Below, piece after piece: positions 27,641 to 36,141 of a DNA stretch of 64,000 bases. Made by a program: the position numbers and the translations under genes. The notes under the pieces were generated by a model, which was not told where the DNA came from, did not search any database, and saw only the letters and a program-made list of their open reading frames with translations. Origin of the DNA: Marinobacterium lutimaris (GTDB lineage: Bacteria; Pseudomonadota; Gammaproteobacteria; Pseudomonadales; Balneatricaceae); NCBI RefSeq assembly GCF_900108065.1, contig NZ_FNVQ01000001.1, positions 1,736,001 to 1,800,000 on the forward strand, given 5' to 3'. The number at the start of each line of letters is the position of its first letter. The stretch's first letter is position 1.

Positions 27641-28180
27641 TTAACCTGGATAAGATCCCCGCTGATCGCGCCAGTCCGCCATCGTCATCCGATAGACGCG
27701 CACGGGACGTTCGTGAAATACAGCGCGGGTGTAGTGTTCGAGTCCGGCTTTCTCCGCCACTCTCACGGACGCGAGATGCTCGGGTTCGATGATAACCACC
27801 ACCGACGCGACCTGTTTTTCACTGAACGCATAAGCCAGCACGCCTTCGGCTGCTTCGGTAGCGTAACCCTGATGCCAGTATCTTTGCGCCAGCCGATAGC
27901 CGAGGCTTATCTCCTCGATACCGGCCACCTCTTCAGGCCCTATGCCACAGAAGCCGATCAGATCACCCGAGTGCTTATCCACCAGCCCCCAGGGCCCCAG
28001 TCCGTTAGTTGCGTAGCACTGCAGACACCAATCGATAAACTGTCGAGTGGCCGCTTCATCACAGACACCGCGAACCGAATACTGCATCACTTCGGGGTCA
28101 CCCAGCATCTCGGTAAGGACTGGACAATCGTGCTGCGTCAGCGGCCTGACGCTCAGTCTTGCTGTTGCAAATAGTTCCAC
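27641..28180 (-). CDS. GNAT acetyltransferase, RimJ/RimL-like
   Basis: 179 aa. N-terminal LSVRPLTQHDCP, LIGFCGIGPEE, the acetyl-CoA loop in YRLAQRYWHQGYATEAAEG and the late SVRVAEKAGLEHY match the GNAT group that acetylates protein N-termini or small amines. The start is GTG at 28180 with AAGGATGG upstream. Substrate unknown. Confidence 0.85.
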   Translation of the reverse strand: MELFATARLSVRPLTQHDCPVLTEMLGDPEVMQYSVRGVCDEAATRQFIDWCLQCYATNGLGPWGLVDKHSGDLIGFCGIGPEEVAGIEEISLGYRLAQRYWHQGYATEAAEGVLAYAFSEKQVASVVVIIEPEHLASVRVAEKAGLEHYTRAVFHERPVRVYRMTMADWRDQRGSYPG

Positions 28181-28205
28181 CTAACCATCCTTATTAACTT
28201 TACCG

Positions 28206-28257
28206 AATAAATGTCCCTAATAAATATCCCTATTAAATAGTCCTGTTAAATATCCAG
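28206..28257. repeat. Four 13-bp AT-rich tandem repeats upstream of the GNAT gene
   Basis: Units AATAAATGTCCCT, AATAAATATCCCT, ATTAAATAGTCCT and GTTAAATATCCAG are contiguous. They occupy the promoter position of the acetyltransferase gene. Confidence 0.8.
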
Positions 28258-28335
28258 AAAACCACCAGCGCCAGACCCGTATTTGAGCTCTGGCAAGGAT
28301 GATAGAGTATGCGCGATTCGAGTGCATACAGACCG

Positions 28336-28369
28336 AAAAAAAAGCGGCGCCCTTTCGGAACGCCGCTTT
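28336..28369 (-). terminator. Terminator of the ligJ-to-ligB operon
   Basis: Stem AAAGCGGCG / CGCCGCTTT with an 11-base loop, followed on the minus strand by eight Ts. It lies about 50 bases past the ligB stop. Confidence 0.88.
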
Positions 28370-28420
28370 ACTCTCCTTACACAACACTAAGCCGTATAGA
28401 GTGTTGTTTTTCGCTTGCTG

Positions 28421-29263
28421 TTAATCCTTGGGGATCAACAGCTGAACACCCACTGCGGTGTTCGAAATCGGCGATACGTAGTTACGCATGCGCTCTTCGA
28501 CTTCGCCTTCGATACAGCCGCGCATCGCCAGCCACATGGCGATCTCGACCATCTGGGCGCCGCCCTTTTCGACCAGCTCGACGTTGCTGTACTGGCAGAT
28601 CGCTTCCGGATCGGAGACGATCTTGTCCATGCACCAGTTATCGAACTCTGCATTCAGGATACCGGCACGCGGGCCATCCAGCTGATGTGACAGACCGCCG
28701 GTACCCAACAGCACAACCTTGGAGTCCTTATCCCAGCAGCGGATCGCATCACCTATCGCCTTGCCAAACGCCAGGCTGCGTGAAGGTTTCGGCATCGGGT
28801 GACGTTCGCAGTTGATGGAAATCGGGATGACCTTGATGCCCTTGTAGGTGAAGTTCGGCCACAACAGAGTGAGCGGCACGGTAGCACCGTGGTCAACCTT
28901 GATATCCTGGCAAACAGTCGGATCAAAATCGTTTTCGATCAGGTGGTTGACGATGTGCCAGCTCAGTTCGGTTTCACCGGTTACCGGCGGAATCGGCTTG
29001 ATACCCCAGCCTTCATCGGCGTTTTCATATTCCGGCGCGCAACCAATCGCGAAGGTCGGCTTCTTGTCGAGGAACATCTCCAGACCGTGGTCGTTGTAAA
29101 ACAGCACGGCAATATCCGGCTTTTCTTCTTCCAGCCACTCGCGAATAGGCGGGTAGATGGCGAACAGGTCGCGGTAATACGGCTCGTTTTCGAGCCCTTT
29201 ATCCATGGCAACGCCGATGGCCGGGATGTGTGCAGTGGTGATACCACCGATAATTTTAGCCAT
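28421..29263 (-). CDS. ligB: Protocatechuate 4,5-dioxygenase beta (catalytic) subunit
   Basis: 280 aa. Extradiol ring cleavage of protocatechuate to 4-carboxy-2-hydroxymuconate-6-semialdehyde. Fe(II) ligands by comparison with Sphingobium LigB are His12 (TTAHIPAIG) and His59 (FYNDHGLEMF), with a Glu in NVELVEKGG; GTGGLSHQLDG carries the catalytic His. Length and full-length similarity fit. It overlaps the ligA end by 8 bases. Gallate dioxygenase has both parts in one chain, so the split argues for the PCA enzyme. Confidence 0.95.
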   Translation of the reverse strand: MAKIIGGITTAHIPAIGVAMDKGLENEPYYRDLFAIYPPIREWLEEEKPDIAVLFYNDHGLEMFLDKKPTFAIGCAPEYENADEGWGIKPIPPVTGETELSWHIVNHLIENDFDPTVCQDIKVDHGATVPLTLLWPNFTYKGIKVIPISINCERHPMPKPSRSLAFGKAIGDAIRCWDKDSKVVLLGTGGLSHQLDGPRAGILNAEFDNWCMDKIVSDPEAICQYSNVELVEKGGAQMVEIAMWLAMRGCIEGEVEERMRNYVSPISNTAVGVQLLIPKD

Positions 29264-29621
29264 TGTTCTTCCCCCTGCCCTGGCTGTCGAGATACGCCTG
29301 GAACTCTTCTGTTGTGCGACCGGACATCATTCCGCCGATCACCTGCATGTTCCAGCCGAAGATGCCTGCGAACTTGGCCAGGTAGTAGATGCTGCCACCG
29401 AGTTCGAGCATGCGGTTGATATCCTGGTCACGGACCGCCTGCTTCTGCTCTTCGCTCAACTTGTATTTTGTCATGTAGGCTTCCGGATCATCACGGAACG
29501 CCTGACGGTTCTCCTCATGGTTGAAGGAGTAACACATCTTGTTGAAGTAGAAGCCTTTGGTGGCCATTTCGCCATCGAAGTGCACGGTGCCTTCGATGTC
29601 CTTCATCTTATAGTTAGTCAT
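29256..29621 (-). CDS. ligA: Protocatechuate 4,5-dioxygenase alpha subunit
   Basis: 121-aa helical subunit that caps the LigB active site. Typical blocks are FYFNKMCYSFNHEENRQAF, DPEAYMTKYKLSEEQ and YYLAKFAGIFG. It starts at 29621 after a 110-base spacer that holds a long hairpin and is translationally coupled to ligB by overlap. Confidence 0.95.
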   Translation of the reverse strand: MTNYKMKDIEGTVHFDGEMATKGFYFNKMCYSFNHEENRQAFRDDPEAYMTKYKLSEEQKQAVRDQDINRMLELGGSIYYLAKFAGIFGWNMQVIGGMMSGRTTEEFQAYLDSQGRGKNNG

Positions 29622-29659
29622 TGTCGAACCCTCGTGTCGTCACGGGTGCATCGGCAAAA

Positions 29660-29707
29660 CGCGCCGACAACCGAAAGCGATGTTGGGGTGCTTCGGTTGT
29701 CGGCGCG
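29660..29707 (-). terminator. Long intercistronic hairpin between ligI and ligA
   Basis: CGCGCCGACAACCGAA pairs perfectly with TTCGGTTGTCGGCGCG, and two more pairs close after a one-base bulge, leaving a loop of about 11 bases. On the minus strand it is followed by TTTTGCC, a short U run. It may be a partial terminator, an RNA-processing site or a stabiliser that sets ligAB apart from ligJKI. Confidence 0.7.
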
Positions 29708-29731
29708 GTTACGCCCGGATGCGCGATGGCC

Positions 29732-30604
29732 TTAAGACCAGTAGAGCTTCATCGGGTTATCGATCAGCAGTTTCTGCTGCAGCTCTTCGGTAACGGCGAT
29801 CTGCGGAATAACATCCACCAGTTTGCCGTCATCCGGTGTGTGGGATTTCATGTTCGGGTGCGGCCAGTCGGTACCCCAGAGGCAGCGGTCCGGGAACTGC
29901 TCGACCAGGGTCTTCATGAACGGCACCACGTCACTGTAATCCGGCGGAGTCTGAGTCAGACGCTCAGGGCAGGTGGTTTTCACCCATACCTTGTCGTTGC
30001 TCTTCATGAAGTCGACAAAACGCTGGAAGTCCGGGTGATCGACACCCTTGGTCACGTCTGGACGGCCCATGTGGTCAACCACGATAGTGGTGTCGAGCTC
30101 GTTCAGGAACGGGATCAGATCTTCCAGGTCCGGCGCTTCGAAGTAGACAACGATGTGCCAGCCCAGCGGCTTGATCTTCTCGGCGATCGACAGGAACACC
30201 TCTTTCGGGGTGGTGTCGACCAGGCGCTTGACGAAGTTGAAACGCACGGCGCGAACGCCGGCCTTATCCATCGCTTCCAGCTCTTCCACGGTGATCGCCG
30301 GATCAACCACGGCCACGCCGCGCGCCAGTTCACCGGCGGTTTCCAGGGCATCAACCAGCGCCGCGTTATCGGTGCCGTGGCAGGAAGCCTGCACGATCAC
30401 ATTGCGGGAGAAGCCCAGGTAGTCACGCAGGCCGAACAGCTGCTCTTTGGATGCGTCACAGGGGGTGTACTTACGCTTCGGGTGGTACGGAAACTTGTCC
30501 GCCGGGCCGAAGACGTGGCAGTGAGCATCAACCGCACCGGCAGGCGCCTTGAACTCAGGCTTGCTCGGATTGGCGTGGAACGGGAGGTAATCAGGATCCA
30601 TCAT
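29732..30604 (-). CDS. ligI: 2-pyrone-4,6-dicarboxylate hydrolase
   Basis: 290 aa, amidohydrolase superfamily. Opens 2-pyrone-4,6-dicarboxylate to 4-oxalomesaconate. Metal-type motif DAHCHVFGPADKFPY near residue 22, then VVDPAIT, VRAVRFNFVKRLVD, VDHMGRPDV and the late WGTDWPHPNM with the catalytic Asp. Two adjacent ATGs (30604, 30601) follow AGGTGC; the longer frame upstream lies inside galD. Sits 16 bases after galD. Confidence 0.92.
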   Translation of the reverse strand: MMDPDYLPFHANPSKPEFKAPAGAVDAHCHVFGPADKFPYHPKRKYTPCDASKEQLFGLRDYLGFSRNVIVQASCHGTDNAALVDALETAGELARGVAVVDPAITVEELEAMDKAGVRAVRFNFVKRLVDTTPKEVFLSIAEKIKPLGWHIVVYFEAPDLEDLIPFLNELDTTIVVDHMGRPDVTKGVDHPDFQRFVDFMKSNDKVWVKTTCPERLTQTPPDYSDVVPFMKTLVEQFPDRCLWGTDWPHPNMKSHTPDDGKLVDVIPQIAVTEELQQKLLIDNPMKLYWS

Positions 30605-30620
30605 CTTGCAGCACCTGCTA

Positions 30621-31685
30621 TCAATTCTGTTGTGTAAAGACTTCGCCATCGAACAGCTTGCGCGCTGTTCTCAGGATAGCCGCTTGCGCGACCTCCCCGG
30701 CGTCGTCCATATCGAGTATCACGGTCATTTCGCCGATCGGGTGTTCCACGGACAACGTCTTGCGGTGGCCTTCGGGAATCACGGCGATATCCGCTGCCGG
30801 GGCACCTTTGAGCACGGCGGCCGTCGCCACGCTGACCGCGCCGAGCACACCGATAGAGGCATGGCAGCGATGCGGAATAAAGGTACGGGTAGACAGGGCG
30901 CCGCCCTCGGTTGCCTTGCTGACCATGGTCATCTTCGGCACCGACTTCTCTTTGACGTCACCCAGGTTCATCAGCGGACCCGCCTGCAGACGAATCGACT
31001 CAAGTTTGGCACGCAGCTCTTCGTTCGCTTCCAGCGCTTCACGGCTTTCAGTGCCAGTAATACCCATATCTTCGGCGCGCATCACGACTACCGGCATGCC
31101 GTTGTCGATCATCGTCACCTCAACGCCGTCGATCACATCGACCGCATTACCGGTGGGCAGCAGCGCTCCGCAGCTTGAGCCTGCGGTATCTTCGAAGGTG
31201 ATAGGCACCGGCGCCGATGAGCCAGGTACGCCATCAATTTTGGCGTCGCCTTCGTAGCTCACCTTGCCGCCGGGCGTGCTGACTCGCGCGGTGGCAATCT
31301 GGCCGGTGTTTTCCATGAAGATGCGCACTTCGGTCTCACCATCCTGAGCCTCAACCAACCCACGCTCGATAGCGAAGGGGCCGACACCGGCGAGGATGTT
31401 GCCGCAGTTCTGCGCATCGGTAACGATCGGCTGATCGACGAACACCTGCAGGAACAGGTAGCTCACATCGGCGTCGTCACGCTCGGAGGGTTTGACTACC
31501 GCGACCTTGGAGGTCAGCGGATCGGCACCGCCGAGGCCATCGATCTGGCGCGGGTCGGGCGAACCCATGACCCGCAGCAGGAAGGCGTCGCGCTCGGCCG
31601 TATCGGTCGGCATGTCGGATGCCAGGAAGTACCCCCCTTTAGAGGTACCGCCACGCATCCACATGCAGCGTACGCCATCAGACAT
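30621..31685 (-). CDS. galD: 4-oxalomesaconate tautomerase (GalD/LigU, PrpF family)
   Basis: 354 aa. Interconverts oxalomesaconate tautomers so that LigJ can hydrate the product. PrpF-family features are [15 protein letters not shown] at the N-terminus, [16 protein letters not shown] and the late [20 protein letters not shown]. The stop of ligK overlaps its start by 8 bases. A sphingomonad enzyme of this pathway is called LigU; GalD is the pseudomonad name, and which orthologue this is cannot be settled here. Confidence 0.88.
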   Translation of the reverse strand: MSDGVRCMWMRGGTSKGGYFLASDMPTDTAERDAFLLRVMGSPDPRQIDGLGGADPLTSKVAVVKPSERDDADVSYLFLQVFVDQPIVTDAQNCGNILAGVGPFAIERGLVEAQDGETEVRIFMENTGQIATARVSTPGGKVSYEGDAKIDGVPGSSAPVPITFEDTAGSSCGALLPTGNAVDVIDGVEVTMIDNGMPVVVMRAEDMGITGTESREALEANEELRAKLESIRLQAGPLMNLGDVKEKSVPKMTMVSKATEGGALSTRTFIPHRCHASIGVLGAVSVATAAVLKGAPAADIAVIPEGHRKTLSVEHPIGEMTVILDMDDAGEVAQAAILRTARKLFDGEVFTQQN

Positions 31686-32355
31686 ACTTCAGGCCCTTCT
31701 CTTTCAGGCGCGGGCGCATGTCGTAGATATCCAGGCCCAGTTCGCCGTTGGCCAGACGCACGCGCTTGGCTTCTTCGAGTTCCATGCGCTTGCGTGCTTT
31801 TTCGAGCACTTCAGCTGCGTGTTCGCGGCGTACGACAACAACACCATCATCGTCAGCGACAACAACGTCACCGGCGTTGACCAGCTCGTCGGCGCAGACC
31901 AGCGGTACGTTCACGGAACCCACGGTTTCCTTGATGGTACCTTCAGCGAAGACCGCCTTGGACCATACCGGGAAGTTCATCTGGCGCAGGTCCTTGGTGT
32001 CACGCACGCCGCCATCGATCACCAGGCCGACAACGCCACGTGCCTGGGCGGAGGTCGCCAGCAGGTCACCAAAGAAACCGTGCACTGACGGAGAGGTCGG
32101 TGCGAATACCAGCATGTCCCCTTTCTGGCACTGCTCGATCGCCACGTGCATCATCCAGTTGTCGCCGGCAGCGCCGGAGATGGTGATGGCAGAACCGGCA
32201 ACCGCCACGTCCTGCTGGATCGGACGCATGTAGTGCGCCAGCAGACCAACACGGCCCTGGGCTTCATGGATGGTGGCAACGCCACACTCGGCCAGGCCAT
32301 CGATCACTGCCTGATCCGCACGTTCAATCTTCTGAACTACAACTGTCTCTTTCAT
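31678..32355 (-). CDS. ligK: 4-carboxy-4-hydroxy-2-oxoadipate aldolase
   Basis: 225 aa, class II aldolase of the RraA-like fold. Splits 4-carboxy-4-hydroxy-2-oxoadipate to pyruvate and oxaloacetate and usually decarboxylates oxaloacetate too. Motifs are [11 protein letters not shown], then the metal and substrate loop [19 protein letters not shown] and the [14 protein letters not shown] segment. It is coupled to galD by overlap. Confidence 0.93.
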   Translation of the reverse strand: MKETVVVQKIERADQAVIDGLAECGVATIHEAQGRVGLLAHYMRPIQQDVAVAGSAITISGAAGDNWMMHVAIEQCQKGDMLVFAPTSPSVHGFFGDLLATSAQARGVVGLVIDGGVRDTKDLRQMNFPVWSKAVFAEGTIKETVGSVNVPLVCADELVNAGDVVVADDDGVVVVRREHAAEVLEKARKRMELEEAKRVRLANGELGLDIYDMRPRLKEKGLKYV

Positions 32356-32381
32356 GGGAACTCCTAGATTCGATACCGGGA

Positions 32382-33389
32382 TCAGACTTTCAGACGGCTG
32401 AAGACACGACGAGTGTTGTGCTCGAAGATGTCCGCCTTCTGCTCAGCGCTCAGGACGGTGTTGCCATCGATGTAGCGCTTGGTGTCATCAAAGTAGTGAC
32501 CGGTTTCCGGATCGATACCGCGTACAGCGCCGATCATTTCGGAGGCGAACAGGATGTTCTTGGTCGGGATGATATCGAGCAGCAGATCGATACCGCGCTG
32601 GTGGTAAACACAGGTGTCGAAGTAAACATTATTCAGTACGCGCTCAGCCAGATCGAAGCCCTGATCCTGAGCCAGACCACGGAAACGACCCCAGTGGTAA
32701 GGAACAGCGCCACCGCCGTGCGGGATGATGATCTTCAGTTCCGGGAAGTCCTTGAATACGTCGGACATCATCAGCTGCTGGAAGCCGGTGGTATCAGCAC
32801 CCAGGTAGTGAGAACCGGTGGTGTGGAAGCAGTCATTGCAGGAAGCGCTGACGTGAACCATAGCCGGGATATCGTACTCGACCATTTTTTCGTAGATCGG
32901 GTAGAAGGAACGATCAGCCAGGGAAGAACCGTTCCAGTGACCGCCACTCGGGTCCGGGTTCAGGTTGATGCCGATGAAGCCCATCTGCTCGACGGTACGG
33001 ATGATTTCCGGAACAGATTTGGCCGGATCAACGCCCGGAGACTGCGGCAACTGAGCTACAGGTACGAAGTTGTTCGGGAACAGGTCGCAAACGCGACGGA
33101 TCAGGTCATTCTGGTGCTCGGTCCAGAACTGGCTGGTGTGCTCGTTACCGACGTGGTGGCCCATCCAGCTGGCACGGGGAGAGAAGATAGTCAGATCGGT
33201 ACCGCGCTCCTGCTGCAGCTTGAGCTGGTTGTTCACGATCGATTCGCGGATCTCGTCATCGCTGATAACGATGCTTCCCTTCTCGCCGACGAAAGAGGGG
33301 TCTTTGGCAACCGCTTCCTTCTGTTTCTCGCGATACTCACCCACCTGTGGCGGTGTTGTTGTGTAGTGGCCATGGCAGTCGATTATCAT
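32382..33389 (-). CDS. ligJ: 4-oxalomesaconate hydratase
   Basis: 335 aa, amidohydrolase fold. Adds water to 4-oxalomesaconate to give 4-carboxy-4-hydroxy-2-oxoadipate. Zinc-site start [14 protein letters not shown] (His6, His8), then [14 protein letters not shown] and [19 protein letters not shown], with [11 protein letters not shown] near the C-terminus, all typical of LigJ. First gene of the minus-strand lig operon; its promoter faces the LysR gene. Confidence 0.94.
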   Translation of the reverse strand: MIIDCHGHYTTTPPQVGEYREKQKEAVAKDPSFVGEKGSIVISDDEIRESIVNNQLKLQQERGTDLTIFSPRASWMGHHVGNEHTSQFWTEHQNDLIRRVCDLFPNNFVPVAQLPQSPGVDPAKSVPEIIRTVEQMGFIGINLNPDPSGGHWNGSSLADRSFYPIYEKMVEYDIPAMVHVSASCNDCFHTTGSHYLGADTTGFQQLMMSDVFKDFPELKIIIPHGGGAVPYHWGRFRGLAQDQGFDLAERVLNNVYFDTCVYHQRGIDLLLDIIPTKNILFASEMIGAVRGIDPETGHYFDDTKRYIDGNTVLSAEQKADIFEHNTRRVFSRLKV

Positions 33390-33561
33390 GTCAAAACTCT
33401 CTTGTTCTGCTCACGCGCAAATCACGCGGAAAGTTTGTTTTCGCAGTTATCGACGCCAACCCACCCTGCTAAAAACCGCTCTAGAGCAGCTGTCAGAGCG
33501 ACAAAACGCCCGGCGCCGACATTACACATGCGACCAGTATTGATGCCCGAGATACAAACTG

Positions 33562-33604
33562 GCTATTTCATTTTGGCCGAATAGCTATTAGATTTTGATA
33601 TAGC
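33562..33604. promoter_or_regulatory. Candidate LysR operator between ligJ and the regulator gene
   Basis: The divergent 246-base gap holds a cluster of half sites: GCTATT (33562), AATAGCTATT (33580-33589, perfect palindrome) and ATAGC (33600). GCTATT and AATAGC form an inverted repeat with a 12-bp spacer. Location next to the regulator start fits autoregulation and ligJ activation. Inference from pattern and position. Confidence 0.5.
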
Positions 33605-33635
33605 ACTAACAAAAACAGGTATTCTGGAAGCTGTT

Positions 33636-34859
33636 ATGGACCTGACTATCCCCAACCTCAGACACCTTCGCGTGTTTCTCGAAGTCGCCGCCTGCAAGAG
33701 CATCAGCCAGGCAGCACCGAGGGTCTTTCTATCTCAGCCCGCAATCACCCAGGCTATCGCCAAACTGGAACAGCTGCTGCAGGCAGAGCTGTTCGAGCGC
33801 CACTCCGACGGCATGTACCCCACCGCCGCCGGCAGCGTCTGGCATAACCGTATCCGTCGCTGTCTCGACTATATCGAACAGGGCGCCATGGAAGCGCTGA
33901 AGAACCGTTCCAGCCGCAGCCATAGCGCTCAGACCAGCCTGCTGCCGATGCTGACGACCACCCAGCTAAAAGCGCTGGTTGCCGTCAGCGAGGCTGAGAA
34001 CTTCAGTATAGCCAGTCGCAATCTGGGCGTGTCCCAATCATCGCTGCACCGCGCCGCCCGCGAGCTGGAGCAGCTGCTTGAGGTGCCGCTATTCGAGAAA
34101 ACCAGCACCGGCATCAACACCACCAAGGCGGCCAAGGCGCTGGCAAGGGCCACCAAACTGGGGTTCTCGGAGATCAATCAGGGCTACTACGAGATCAGCG
34201 CCCTGCAGTCGCGAGAGGTCGGCAAGATCGTGCTCGGCAGTATGCCGCTGGCACGTACCTCCATCCTGCCAACGGTGATAACCGACTTCGCCAAGGAGCA
34301 CCCGCACGTCGGCATCAATATAGTCGATGCCCCCTATACCGACCTGCTCAACCACCTGCGTCATGGCGACCTGGACTTCCTGATCGGAGCCCTGCGTTTT
34401 CCGCCGCCCACCGACGACATTATCCAGGAGGAACTGATCGCTCCACCGCTGGCGGTAGTGGGCCGACGTGGCCATCCACTGGAGTATGCGCGCACGCTGG
34501 ACCTGGAAACCCTGGCCACCTATCCCTGGGTTGTTCCCCGCGCCGGCGCACCCACTCGCGTTTTCTTTGATACGTTGTTTACCGACCACGGAATTCCGAC
34601 GCCCAAGGGTTTGGTGGAGACCAGTTCGCAAATACTTATCCGCGAACTGCTGCTTGGCAGCGATCGACTGACCCTCATCTCCAGCCATCAGATCGAACAT
34701 GAACGCGCCCTCGGACTGCTCCGCGTGATCCCCTTTGCGCTGAGCCATACGCGCCGCCCCATCGGCATTACCATGCGCCGTAACTGGCAGGCCACCCCCA
34801 CCCAGAAAGCCTTCCTCGACATGTTGCGCAATGCTGCACAGCAATATGACGACCTATAA
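33636..34859 (+). CDS. LysR-type regulator with two N-terminal HTH domains
   Basis: 407 aa, about 100 more than a usual LysR protein. The first winged HTH spans about residues 5-65 (ISQAAPRVFLSQPAITQAIA) and a second spans about 105-165 (FSIASRNLGVSQSSLHRAAR); an effector-binding domain follows (VGKIVLGSMPLARTSILP onward). Both HTH copies keep the LysR helix pattern, so this is a duplication and not an unrelated fusion. It faces ligJ and precedes ligC, so it most likely senses a PCA-pathway metabolite. Confidence 0.88.
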   Translation: MDLTIPNLRHLRVFLEVAACKSISQAAPRVFLSQPAITQAIAKLEQLLQAELFERHSDGMYPTAAGSVWHNRIRRCLDYIEQGAMEALKNRSSRSHSAQTSLLPMLTTTQLKALVAVSEAENFSIASRNLGVSQSSLHRAARELEQLLEVPLFEKTSTGINTTKAAKALARATKLGFSEINQGYYEISALQSREVGKIVLGSMPLARTSILPTVITDFAKEHPHVGINIVDAPYTDLLNHLRHGDLDFLIGALRFPPPTDDIIQEELIAPPLAVVGRRGHPLEYARTLDLETLATYPWVVPRAGAPTRVFFDTLFTDHGIPTPKGLVETSSQILIRELLLGSDRLTLISSHQIEHERALGLLRVIPFALSHTRRPIGITMRRNWQATPTQKAFLDMLRNAAQQYDDL

Positions 34860-34885
34860 GGGTTGCGCATCCCAAATTGCTTTTT

Positions 34886-34910
34886 TTGAATACCATTTAT
34901 ACTTATTCAA
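34886..34910. promoter_or_regulatory. Candidate LysR operator upstream of ligC
   Basis: Perfect dyad TTGAATA / TATTCAA in which GAATA and TATTC are exactly 11 bases apart, the classical LysR T-N11-A layout. It lies 26 bases after the regulator stop and about 200 bases before ligC. The rest of the gap to ligC shows no gene; an 84-codon open frame there was rejected. Confidence 0.55.
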
Positions 34911-35113
34911 TTATCCAATATCCCTGCGACGGTGCTACATTGAATTCACCAAAGCGAATAGGTCTGTACTCTGGGCTAAGCTATTAACGCAGAAAAATCA
35001 GCCAGATTATCAGGCTGAAGCCCGTAAGACCTTGAATTGCAGGGTGTCTGGAGAAAGCAACTCCGCCATCCCCTATAAGTATTAGAGAATGAACCCGCTT
35101 AGGAGATAATCAG

Positions 35114-36064
35114 ATGAGACTTTGTGTCGCAGGCGCTTCCGGCGCGTTCGGTATGAAACACATGGATGCCATCGCCGCTATCGAAGGCGCTGAAGTGACT
35201 TCAGTTGTTGGCACCAAAGAAGACGTGATCCGTGCATTCGCTGAAGAGCGCGGCGTTGGCCACTACTGCACAGACCTGGCTGAAGCCCTGGCCCGCGACG
35301 ACGTCGACGGCGTTATCCTGGCGACTCCGACCCAGATGCACGCCTCCCAGGCGATCCAGTGCCTGGAAGCCGGCAAGCACGTCATGGTTGAGATCCCGAT
35401 GGCGGACAACATCGAAGACGCTCGCAAGCTGGTTGAAGTGCAGCAGCGCACCGGTCTGGTTGCGATGGCTGGCCACACCCGCCGCTTCAACCCGAGCCAC
35501 CAGTGGATCCACAACAAGATCATGGCTGGCGAGCTGAAAGTTCAGCAGATGGACGTTCAGACCTACTTCTTCCGCCGTACCAACACCAACGCCAAGGGTC
35601 AGGCCCGCTCCTGGACCGACCACCTGCTGTGGCACCACGCTTGCCACACCGTTGACCTGTTCCAGTACCAGACCGGTGAAACCGCTGAGAAAGTCCAGGC
35701 TCTGGAAGGCCCGCATCACCCGGACCTGGGTATCGCCATGGATATGAGCATCGGCATGAAAGTACCGGGCGGCGCGATCTGCACCCTGTCCCTGTCCTTC
35801 AACAACGATGGTCCTTTCGGCACCTTCTTCCGTTACATCTGTGACAAGGGCACCTACATCGCCCGTTACGATGACCTGGTAGACGGTAACGAAAACCCGG
35901 TTGATCTGACTGGCGTTGCAGTTTCCAACAACGGTATCGAGCTGCAGGACCGCGAATTTATCGCGGCGGTAACCGAAGGCCGTGAACCGAATTCCAGCGT
36001 AGCTCAGTGCCTGCCAGCAATGGAAACACTGAACCGCCTGGAACAGTGCCTGGCCGAAGGCTAA
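35114..36064 (+). CDS. ligC: 4-carboxy-2-hydroxymuconate-6-semialdehyde dehydrogenase
   Basis: 316 aa, Gfo/Idh/MocA family. Oxidises the ring-cleavage product (hemiacetal form) to 2-pyrone-4,6-dicarboxylate with NADP+. Rossmann start MRLCVAGASGAFGMKHMDAI, then VMVEIPMADN and TDHLLWHHACHTVDLFQYQ with the catalytic-region His. AGGAGATAATCAG precedes the ATG. It is split from the other lig genes and leads the plus-strand catabolic transcript. Confidence 0.94.
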   Translation: MRLCVAGASGAFGMKHMDAIAAIEGAEVTSVVGTKEDVIRAFAEERGVGHYCTDLAEALARDDVDGVILATPTQMHASQAIQCLEAGKHVMVEIPMADNIEDARKLVEVQQRTGLVAMAGHTRRFNPSHQWIHNKIMAGELKVQQMDVQTYFFRRTNTNAKGQARSWTDHLLWHHACHTVDLFQYQTGETAEKVQALEGPHHPDLGIAMDMSIGMKVPGGAICTLSLSFNNDGPFGTFFRYICDKGTYIARYDDLVDGNENPVDLTGVAVSNNGIELQDREFIAAVTEGREPNSSVAQCLPAMETLNRLEQCLAEG

Positions 36065-36076
36065 GCACGTTCTTTG

Positions 36077-36101
36077 ACCGGCTCCTCCCCCCGGGGCCGG
36101 T
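36077..36101 (+). terminator. Hairpin between ligC and the aldo/keto reductase
   Basis: ACCGGCTCC pairs with GGGGCCGGT (one U-G pair) around a 7-base C-rich loop, 12 bases past the ligC stop. No good U tract follows, so it is more likely an attenuator or mRNA-stability element than a full stop. Confidence 0.5.
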
Positions 36102-36141
36102 TAATTCCCGTTACACCCTGCAGCAAATGAGGTCCGCACTG

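Noticed and set aside
34831-35085. 84-codon plus-strand open frame between the LysR gene and ligC
   Set aside because: It overlaps the LysR end, has no ribosome site or domain pattern and spans the likely ligC operator.
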